Shown here: positions 6,683-13,522 of the stretch, piece by piece
Position numbering within the stretch: the stretch's first letter is position 1
How the letters are laid out: each line of letters opens with the position of its first letter
NCBI GenBank assembly: GCA_905373325.1
Contig: CAJPTB010000011.1
Location: 1-14,246 of the forward strand
Source: an uncultured Ancrocorticia sp.
Lineage (GTDB): Bacteria > Actinomycetota > Actinomycetes > Actinomycetales > Actinomycetaceae
Direction of reading: 5' to 3'
DNA: 14,246 bases
The notes under the pieces: model-generated
What the model saw: the letters and a program-made list of their open reading frames with translations, nothing else
Databases searched by the model: none
Told to the model about the DNA's origin: nothing
Translations under genes and position numbers: made by a program

Positions 6683-7067
6683 TCATGCTGCCATTTCCAG
6701 CGATGCCGTTTCCCTTATGGCCCAATGACGCTTTTGGTAGTAGCGTTCAGATTCCCTCATGTCATCGGCCACATCCTACGGCACCCCTCCCGCTTTGGTC
6801 AGGTAGCGCTCGCTTTCGGACAGCTGGTTCATCACGTCTTTCATACTCGTGGGCGTGAGGAAGTTCGCCGCATGCTCAGATTGTTGGCATTGCGACTCCC
6901 CCGGGAGTAACGGGCGACTTTCTCAGGCGGACCGTTAGCTTCCCGTCGCCGAGAAACTTTTCTGTCATCGCCTCAACTGTGCCAGTCTTGCTATCGACGG
7001 CCTTAGCGCGGTACTTAGCGCGGTATCTGCTGCCGATCCTTCGCGTTTCTAGTCTGAAAAGTCGGAA
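6683..7067 (-). pseudogene. Decayed coding sequence with frameshift and in-frame stop
   Basis: Two adjoining frames on the minus strand look like protein. The first (7067 to a TGA at 6876-6878) contains RYRAKYRAKAVDSKTGTVEA and TEKFLGDGKLTVRLRKS. The second (6922-6683) contains HAANFLTPTSMKDVMNQLSE and SERYLTKAGGVP, is cut by a TAG at 6776-6778, and resumes in the same frame with DVADDMRESERYYQKRHWAI to a TGA at 6683-6685. The simplest reading is one old gene broken by a frameshift near 6880-6930 and a nonsense change. No family is recognised; it could be part of the lost DUF6571-like gene or an unrelated gene. Confidence 0.5.
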
Positions 7068-7073
7068 TCAACC

Positions 7074-7102
7074 TGTCCACGGGACAGAGGCTTTGGTATA
7101 AA
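7074..7102 (+). promoter_or_regulatory. Weak candidate promoter of lipoprotein B
   Basis: TATAAA at 7097-7102 lies 17 bases after TGTCCA (7074-7079), which matches a -35 box at three of six positions. It would give a leader of about 110 bases before the ATG at 7218. The stretch 7103-7217 holds nothing else recognisable. Confidence 0.25.
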
Positions 7103-7217
7103 GTATTGAAGTAAGGTTTTCAGGCAACTTGCGTCGGCAAATCTGTCACAAGTTGCTTCGGTATGCGATAAGGAATTCCAACGGCGGACGACGCCAACAA
7201 TCAGAGAGCAGACGATT

Positions 7218-7841
7218 ATGACCCACGGCAGAAGAATCGGGCCAAGACCACACATGGCAGCAAACCGCTGGGCGCAGGCGAAGCGTGTGCCGAGAGCCGT
7301 TGCGGCAACGCTTGCGTGTCTTCTCGCCCTGGCGGGATGCTCCGGAGAGCCGAAAGTAACGGGTTCACCGATCGTCGCGCCACAAGTCAAGTTTGAAATG
7401 ACTGGTTGGGGCGAGCCTAATTATAAAAACGGGTACAGCGAGCAAGACATAGAGAGGAATCTTCTTTTGAAAATGAAGCTCAAAGGCTCCAATGCCGGCG
7501 CGATACTCGCCATTCGATCGACTCACCTGTCTTACGGGGCGAAGAATTGGAGGGAGGAGAATATGAAGCGGTACGGCGGCGACCCCGAAGGAAGCTCGAC
7601 TAAAAGGGGCATCACCCCTTTCGTCAAACCAAGAAAGATCGGCGGCCGCACCGCATACGGCTACTCCTACTACCATGCCTTCTTCAAACGCTGGAGCCAA
7701 GCATGGCTGGTCGACTGTATGAAAGGCTGGATCTGCGAAATCTACATCGAAAGCCCACGCGACGCGCCAAACCTCGACCCGACGCTCGTAGACACAGCCC
7801 TCAACAATATAAAATGGTGGAGGAAAACGTTCTACCGCTAA
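7218..7841 (+). CDS. Lipoprotein B, paralogue of lipoprotein A
   Basis: 207 residues with a basic N-region, hydrophobic core and lipobox LALAGC placing the lipidated cysteine at residue 41; the mature protein should sit on the outer membrane face. It shares with lipoprotein A the motifs LLLKMKLKGS, KPRKIGGRTAYGYSY, FKRWSQAW, VDCMKGWICE and YIESPRDAPNLDP, so the two are duplicates diverged mostly at the N-terminal third. VDC-x5-C is conserved and may be a disulfide. The start at 7218 is the first ATG in frame; its ribosome-binding site is poor (GAGAGCAG). An alternative ATG at residue 13 would still leave a signal peptide. Its stop lies 13 bases from the stop of the large minus-strand gene, without room for a separate terminator. 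Function unknown. Confidence 0.88.
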   Translation: MTHGRRIGPRPHMAANRWAQAKRVPRAVAATLACLLALAGCSGEPKVTGSPIVAPQVKFEMTGWGEPNYKNGYSEQDIERNLLLKMKLKGSNAGAILAIRSTHLSYGAKNWREENMKRYGGDPEGSSTKRGITPFVKPRKIGGRTAYGYSYYHAFFKRWSQAWLVDCMKGWICEIYIESPRDAPNLDPTLVDTALNNIKWWRKTFYR

Positions 7842-7854
7842 AACTAAACGAGTC

Positions 7855-10524
7855 CTACTTCGAATCTCGAAGTGAACCGTCAAAGGCCTTGTCGATTTGG
7901 TCCTGCATATTCGTAACGCCAGGCACCCTCTTCCTTCCTTCATGACTCCAGTAAGAATGTTCGTTGAATCTATACGCCTCGTTCTCCTGAGGATCCGTTT
8001 GATGTTTAGAAACATAGTTCTCGTCAACGAAGTTCTCCTCTTTGGGAAGCCGGTGGTAGAGCTCCTCCAAGGTCACAAAGTGCGCCTGCGGTTCTCCCAG
8101 ATACTTATTCTGCCGTTGAGCCTCTACTTTTATCGCATCCACCGGGCTGTACTTGCCGTCGGGAGTTGACTCAGTCAGACCGTTCGCGATGGTTTCGACG
8201 GCATTGTCGCGGTCGCTGACCGCCTCGGCGCGGTTGTCCAGAGACAGCCACTTGTTGAAGGCCGCATCTTGAGCCGCCTGAAAGGCTTGGCTGCCGCCGG
8301 GAACCTTGCCCGCCGGAATGGCGCTCGTCAGGTGGTTGATCAAACCTCGAACATTCGAATGGCTTTTGTCCTTAACCTCCCCGACGTTGACGTCCGCGTT
8401 GTACTCAGCCAACTCCAAATGAGACAACAACGCCCCATAACGCCCAACGACATGCTGACCATACTTGCTATCAATCCGCCACGCCTCGACTCCGTCGCGG
8501 TACATGCCCTGGGTCGCCTTGTTCGCCAGCTCCAACAACGCCGGCGGACGCCCATGCAACCCGCTGGTTTTAGTGTCACGCACACCATTCTCAAAAGCCA
8601 AATCAGTAAACAACCCTCTCTTGGCCAGTGTCATGTCGTCAACCAACGAAGCCGGAAGAACAAGCCGGTAGCGTTTGTCTTTGACGTCGTAGACCGCCCC
8701 GTCCCCGGACTGGACTCCTGAAGGGCTCGTCAGTTCCCGGGCGAGGTCGTCGGTGTATTCTTTGAGGATCTGTCCTGTCCATGAGCGCAGGCCGTAGTGG
8801 GCGGCCCCGAAGCGCGGTTCGCCTTTGGCACCCAGACTCTGACCGGGGTCACTGCCGTTGATCCCACCCGAGCGCAGACCCTCAGTATATCCTTGGAGGT
8901 AGCCGCGGATGGCGGTGAAGGTGCGTGGATCGTGGACGGCATCTTTGCCGGAGGTCGCCTCGTCCACAATGTGTCCGAGCTGTTCGCCGTGGTCGACATA
9001 GGCAGAGGCCCCGTGCGACAGAGCATACCGGGACCCGACAAGATAACGGGCCACGTTCGGGTCCTTGTTTCCGGGCACGTCGACCTCGCTGGCAAGAAAC
9101 TCCCGGCTGACCTTGGGGTCCCCATCCATCCCATACATCATATTCGCCACGGGATCACGAGAGCCCAGCCCCTCGAAGGTGGAAAAGTTTCCGTATTTGG
9201 CCGCCATCTGAACATATACGTTGTCTTTGTAGGACGCGCGGTAGTCTGCTTTTTGCTCGCGGTCCCATTTGAGCAGGTCGTGCATGACCGAGCCTTTGCC
9301 GTTGACGAACTCGTTGGAGAATGTCAGCTCCGGGTGGGCTTTGGCCCCCATGCCAATCATCTGCCCCAGATGGACATAGCCCCGCGTATCCTTGTTGAAG
9401 TGAAACATGTCAGGCGCTCCCTTGGATCCTTCGCGTCCGGCGGCTTTGATGGATTCGAGGTAATCTTTCCTCCATTGGGCCATCGACTCAGTCCCCGACT
9501 TGACTTTCATAGACACCCCGCCGTTCTCGGAAAACCTCTTCCATGTCTCCCACGTGTCTTTCGCCTCCCCGTCTAGCCCCCGTGGCACCGAACCGGTCGC
9601 AACCATCACCGACGCACCAAAACCTCCATACAGCCGTTGAAGATCCTCAGCTCGTCCGCCAAGCTGATCAAACCGCGTCGAAGAAGGTCCATTCACAACC
9701 ATCCCGGCTCGGACTTTTTCATCGATCTTGCGCCCCAGGTCGGCCATCCGTTTAGGGTTGATCTTCGCAGCAACGGCCGCGCAGAAGTAGGGGTCGGTCC
9801 CGAGGCGGTCAAGGTAGCCCTTCTTTTTCATTTCTTCCAGCGCCTTTTTCGTTGGAACCCCGTCCTCGTCGACGTCGGAGACGAGCCTGGACAGGTCAGC
9901 GGCGTCGGCCTCGGCGTTGGCCGCCATCGTCTGGGCCCCGAGAATTCCTCCTCCTCCGAAAAGGGCCACGCCTAGATCGTTGCGGTCCGGACGCCGCCCG
10001 GCCCCGGCCCCTACCTTCCCGGCGGAGAGGGCAAGGTCGCCGAGAATCGATTCGATCTTCTTCGACAACGTCTCGGCCTCCGAGTCCAACTCCTCTATGC
10101 GCCGGTTGTACCGGCCCGCCAGCTCGAACTGCTTGTCCTTCAGCCTCTTCTCCTCGCCATCGGTTGCACCTTCGCCCAAAACGTCGATGACTTTGAAAGC
10201 CCGCATATCCCCATCCCACTCCTCCTGCATTCCTTTGACGTCCGTAATGGTCTGCCTATAAAGATACTTGTAGGAGTCAATGGCCTGGACCACTGCGTGA
10301 ATCATCCCGCTGACCCGCCGGACCGCGCCAGTCAGCTTTTCAACCTCCCGCTTCCATGCTTCGACCATTTCCCCAGTCATCGAATCCGGGTTGACACTTC
10401 CGGCCATGATCTGCGATCGATGCAACGCCTCATTGACATGCGACAGCTGCACCAGCGCGCTGTCAAAATCAACGTACTCCGGCAACGGAAGCGCATCGCC
10501 GCCTGAAACCATTGCATACGACAT
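7855..10524 (-). CDS. Large leaderless helical protein of DUF6571 type
   Basis: 889 residues, no signal peptide and no clear membrane segment. Residues about 15-110 form predicted helices with EAWKREVEKLTGAVRRVSGM and QAIDSYKYLYRQ. Residues 122-165 are a charged coiled coil (QFELAGRYNRRIEELDSEAE), and 186-209 a Gly/Ala-rich stretch (ALFGGGGILGAQTMAANAEA). A long middle region (KINPKRMADLGRKIDEKV, then GGRAEDLQRLYGGFGASVM, then ELTFSNEFVNGKGSVMHDLL) is followed by a polar C-terminus. The character matches proteins annotated DUF6571 in Actinomyces relatives, often near type VII-type genes; this is recalled and not searched. The start at 10524 is chosen for its GGAGGG site 7 bases upstream, over an ATG-rich extension of 15 codons. 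It faces lipoprotein B tail to tail. No catalytic motif is recognised; it may be a secreted scaffold or an effector with an unknown domain. Confidence 0.85.
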   Translation of the reverse strand: MSYAMVSGGDALPLPEYVDFDSALVQLSHVNEALHRSQIMAGSVNPDSMTGEMVEAWKREVEKLTGAVRRVSGMIHAVVQAIDSYKYLYRQTITDVKGMQEEWDGDMRAFKVIDVLGEGATDGEEKRLKDKQFELAGRYNRRIEELDSEAETLSKKIESILGDLALSAGKVGAGAGRRPDRNDLGVALFGGGGILGAQTMAANAEADAADLSRLVSDVDEDGVPTKKALEEMKKKGYLDRLGTDPYFCAAVAAKINPKRMADLGRKIDEKVRAGMVVNGPSSTRFDQLGGRAEDLQRLYGGFGASVMVATGSVPRGLDGEAKDTWETWKRFSENGGVSMKVKSGTESMAQWRKDYLESIKAAGREGSKGAPDMFHFNKDTRGYVHLGQMIGMGAKAHPELTFSNEFVNGKGSVMHDLLKWDREQKADYRASYKDNVYVQMAAKYGNFSTFEGLGSRDPVANMMYGMDGDPKVSREFLASEVDVPGNKDPNVARYLVGSRYALSHGASAYVDHGEQLGHIVDEATSGKDAVHDPRTFTAIRGYLQGYTEGLRSGGINGSDPGQSLGAKGEPRFGAAHYGLRSWTGQILKEYTDDLARELTSPSGVQSGDGAVYDVKDKRYRLVLPASLVDDMTLAKRGLFTDLAFENGVRDTKTSGLHGRPPALLELANKATQGMYRDGVEAWRIDSKYGQHVVGRYGALLSHLELAEYNADVNVGEVKDKSHSNVRGLINHLTSAIPAGKVPGGSQAFQAAQDAAFNKWLSLDNRAEAVSDRDNAVETIANGLTESTPDGKYSPVDAIKVEAQRQNKYLGEPQAHFVTLEELYHRLPKEENFVDENYVSKHQTDPQENEAYRFNEHSYWSHEGRKRVPGVTNMQDQIDKAFDGSLRDSK

Positions 10525-11369
10525 GACAAATCCCTCCATGATGCGCGCTCGCCCTGCCGGCCAGCGCACCGACCCTTGTTAACTTGCGTGAATTGAATAC
10601 TGTCCGTGAAGCGGCACCGCGCAGAGTCAAGCCGATTTGGGCCCGACAACACACATAGCGCCACTGCGTCAATAAGAACGCAACCGCCTTCGACGACCCG
10701 ACAAGACAGCAGCCCTGTTAAGTCGGCCGAACACGACTCTCACCGTAAGTTTGACGGGACGGCAGCCCCTTCAAACCCAATGAAACGCCAGCTCCTGCGA
10801 GCTTGGCGATATGATCAACCTGCCGCCCCGGCAAAACGAAAGCCCTGCCCGGCCGGTTTGACGACGTGACGACCGCTATATCTGCAGGTTTAGCGGTCCC
10901 GTCACTCACTCTACAACACAAAACGCTCCGGCGCAAGACCTTAGGAGGGCTAAGGCAAAGGCGCTTAGTTCCGCCTCTACTAGATCCATTATGATCACTG
11001 AACATGGTTCTCTATGTGTTTAGCTTTGCTTGCACTATCGCAAAACTGCAATGTGTCCCACTTATTAACACAATGCAGAACGGCGACATGAAGCCTTTCT
11101 GCTTTACTAATCGTCAGTACAAACAGGACTGAAACGCGAGACGACGTCACTCGAAAGGAAGAAAACCTGCTTAAAGCAGGCTGCATGCAGCAGATACGGA
11201 AGGCCTCCGGGTAGAAGACAAGTCTGAGCGGGATGCTACTGCTACGAAGGAAAGGAACCTGCTCCTCCTCTTTGGACCGAACAACAAATCGGCGTCTATG
11301 AGCCGCTAGGATATAGGCTTACGACGACTTTGCAAGCCATCGGATTCCCGGAATAAGAGGAGGCTCGAC
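10525..11369. other. Gene-poor divergent spacer with hairpins
   Basis: No coding frame here has a convincing start and protein character. Structures seen are: a long interrupted stem (GTGAC at 10866-10870 plus GACCGCTA at 10871-10878, pairing with TAGCGGTC at 10891-10898 and, after two unpaired bases, GTCAC at 10901-10905, with a 12-base loop); CCTTAG with CTAAGG (10939-10944, 10950-10955); and CCTGC with GCAGG (11166-11170, 11176-11180) next to the palindrome CTGCATGCAG (11181-11190). Promoters for the genes at both ends must lie here, but no clean -35/-10 pair was found. AT content rises between about 10985 and 11130. A small RNA is possible but unproven. Confidence 0.45.
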
Positions 11370-12305
11370 ATGACCGTCCATGCAAAAAAGACTTCCCTCA
11401 TCAAGGCCGTTTTGATAGCCTTTACAGTCTTCCTTCTATCCGCATGCCGCGTTGAAGGGACGCTCGAATTCAAAGCCGACGGTAGTACAAAATTTATGAT
11501 AGAAATTGAAGATACAACTGATTCAATGAAGAAAATTAATCAAACATGTAAAGGATTTGAGTTGTCTACGAAAGCAAAAGCCGGATTCATTAAAAATCCA
11601 AAATTTGAGGATCTAACCTCTCAACGCGGACATATTACATGCAGAGTATCGACAAACGAACCTTTTGATAGTGATAAAATAAAGTTCACAACCGACGGCG
11701 ACAAGTATATTTTTGTCATGCCGAAAATTACTAATGGCTATGATTCGAACGATACTAAGACAAATATAGTAATTAGTATGCCAGGAAAGGTTGTTAAAAC
11801 AACTAAAGGTAAGATTGACGGCAACAAAGTCGTGCTTGACAGTCTTGATTTCTTTAATGAAGGTATTACGGTTACGGCGGAAAAGGAGGGGGCGTCAAAG
11901 GCTTCGACGTCAGATGGCGGCCCATCCAGACCGTCGAATGAGAAAACTGGAGCAAAATCATCTCGGAGCGACAGCACAGGCGGCTTCCCTGCGTGGGGCT
12001 GGGGGCTTGCCGGCGGCGGCGTTCTAGCCGTGATTGCAGGAGCCTGGCTCATTCTCGGACGCAAACGACCCACGATCCAAGCCCCGACCACCGGCCCTAA
12101 CCAGGCACCTGTCGTTCCTTCAACTTTGCCACAACAGGCACAGCCCTACGCCCCCGGTCAGCAGGCCACAAACCCAACCCCCTATCCGCACAACGCCCAG
12201 GCCGCGCCGCCGTCAGGCTACGACTACAACGCGCCCCCGACCTCTCCTCAAACACCGAACACCGACCACACAAACGACCCCAACACAAGATACCGCCCCC
12301 GGTAA
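11370..12305 (+). CDS. LppM-type lipoprotein 1 with C-terminal membrane anchor
   Basis: 311 residues. The N-terminus MTVHAKKTSLIKAVLIAFTV leads to lipobox LLSAC with the lipidated cysteine at residue 26. Residues 27-175 form a beta-rich domain starting RVEGTLEFKADGSTKFMIEI and including VISMPGKVVKTTKGKIDGNK, the pattern of the LppM domain (formerly DUF3153); two cysteines in it (QTCK and ITCRV) are conserved in the neighbour and may pair. A Ser/Lys-rich linker precedes a membrane segment (about 206-229, FPAWGWGLAGGGVLAVIAGA) and the stop-transfer RKR, then a Pro/Gln/Tyr-rich, presumably cytoplasmic tail of about 78 residues. The protein is thus tethered twice. The ribosome-binding site AGAGGAGG stands 7 bases before the ATG. 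The core is A/T-rich, the ends GC-rich. In Mycobacterium LppM affects phagosome interaction; the role here is unknown. Confidence 0.9.
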   Translation: MTVHAKKTSLIKAVLIAFTVFLLSACRVEGTLEFKADGSTKFMIEIEDTTDSMKKINQTCKGFELSTKAKAGFIKNPKFEDLTSQRGHITCRVSTNEPFDSDKIKFTTDGDKYIFVMPKITNGYDSNDTKTNIVISMPGKVVKTTKGKIDGNKVVLDSLDFFNEGITVTAEKEGASKASTSDGGPSRPSNEKTGAKSSRSDSTGGFPAWGWGLAGGGVLAVIAGAWLILGRKRPTIQAPTTGPNQAPVVPSTLPQQAQPYAPGQQATNPTPYPHNAQAAPPSGYDYNAPPTSPQTPNTDHTNDPNTRYRPR

Positions 12306-12458
12306 GACTCGGATCAACAAGCCATTCCAGATAGAAGGTTGAGAGAGTTGGTCCCGAGATTTCACACATACAAAGCGCTGCAAGTCTGCGCGCGCTAAGC
12401 TGAGATCAGTACGGCAACTCTGCTAGCCATCCGATTCTCAAAACAAAGGAGACTCGAC

Positions 12459-13391
12459 ATGACCGTCCACGCGAAAAAGACTTCCTTAATCAAAACCATT
12501 TTGATGGCCTTTACGGCCTTCCTACTAACCGGATGTCGCCTCGAAGGGACCATCGATTATCGGCCCGATGCTAACACAGTCTTATCGTTTGAAGTCGAGG
12601 ATACTACAGGATCTATGACCGCACTCAAGCGAACATGCGAAAGCGTAAAAATAATGGCTCAAGCAAACGCTAAATTTATCAAAAATCCGAAAGTAGAAAA
12701 CCTTACCCCTCCAGGAGGAAATACTAAATGTAAAGTTACGGCAAATGAACCACTCGAAGGCGCACCCAGTTTAAGGGAGGATTCCAAATCTTACCGCGTT
12801 GAAGTTCCGGCAAGCGGACAAAAAACAGATTATAGCGGCTTTATAGTAAAAATGACCATTATCATGCCAGGAAAAGTCACTAAAGCTAATATTGGGAAAA
12901 TTGATGGAAACAAAGTCACGATTGATGATCCCAACTTTTGGTCTAAAGGCATTTCGATTACAGCGGAAAAGGAGGGGGCGTCAAAGGCTTCGACGTCAGA
13001 TGGCGGCCCGTCCAAACCGTCAAACGAGAAAACTGGAGCGAAGCCGTCGCGGAGCGACAGCGGAGACGGCTTCCCGGCATGGGGATGGGGGCTTGCCGGC
13101 GGCGGCGTTCTAGCCGTGATTGCAGGAGCCTGGCTCATTCTCGGACGCAAACGACGCACAGTCCAGGCCCCGACCATTGAGCCCGCCCAGAGGCCTGTCG
13201 TTCCTTCAACTCTGGCACAACACGCACAGTCCTACGCCCCCGGTCAGCAGGCCACAAACCCAACCCATTATCCGCACAACAACGCCCAGGCCGCGCCGCC
13301 GTCAGGCTACGGCCACAACGCGCCCCCGACCTCTCCTCAAGCGCCGACCCCCGTACAAGACGACCCCGACGCAAGATACCGCCCGCGGTGA
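12459..13391 (+). CDS. LppM-type lipoprotein 2, tandem duplicate
   Basis: 310 residues with the same plan as the gene before it: MTVHAKKTSLIKTILMAFTA, lipobox LLTGC (Cys26), LppM-like domain (about 27-175, RLEGTIDYRPDANTVLSFEV, IIMPGKVTKANIGKIDGNK), linker, membrane segment and Pro-rich tail ending DPDARYRPR. From residue about 168 the linker, membrane segment and tail are nearly identical to copy 1 also at the DNA level, while the LppM domain is only about half identical. The two conserved cysteines are kept. AAAGGAG stands 7 bases before the ATG. It lies 153 bases after copy 1 with no visible terminator between, so both may share a transcript, though the duplicated leader may carry its own promoter. 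Confidence 0.9.
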   Translation: MTVHAKKTSLIKTILMAFTAFLLTGCRLEGTIDYRPDANTVLSFEVEDTTGSMTALKRTCESVKIMAQANAKFIKNPKVENLTPPGGNTKCKVTANEPLEGAPSLREDSKSYRVEVPASGQKTDYSGFIVKMTIIMPGKVTKANIGKIDGNKVTIDDPNFWSKGISITAEKEGASKASTSDGGPSKPSNEKTGAKPSRSDSGDGFPAWGWGLAGGGVLAVIAGAWLILGRKRRTVQAPTIEPAQRPVVPSTLAQHAQSYAPGQQATNPTHYPHNNAQAAPPSGYGHNAPPTSPQAPTPVQDDPDARYRPR

Positions 13392-13461
13392 CACGTTGTG
13401 TCGCTAAGTGCCAGGACGGGGAATTAGCGGGGCCTCTTGGGACTGTTGGCGCACAACGCAC

Positions 13462-13503
13462 AACGTGTGGGGTGAGACTGGATCCGGTCTCACCCCACAC
13501 GTT
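13462..13503. terminator. Bidirectional hairpin terminator between convergent genes
   Basis: A perfect 17-bp stem (13462-13478 with 13487-13503) encloses an 8-base loop containing GGATCC. It lies between the stops of LppM-type gene 2 (plus) and the next minus-strand gene. T-runs are short on both sides (GTTT on plus), so efficiency is uncertain, but position and stem strength support termination in both directions. Confidence 0.7.
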
Positions 13504-13522
13504 TAGCTCGAAATGACCGAGG

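Noticed and set aside
10718..11186. Minus-strand open frames in the divergent spacer
   Set aside because: Composition is irregular, starts lack ribosome-binding sites and no segment looks like a known fold.
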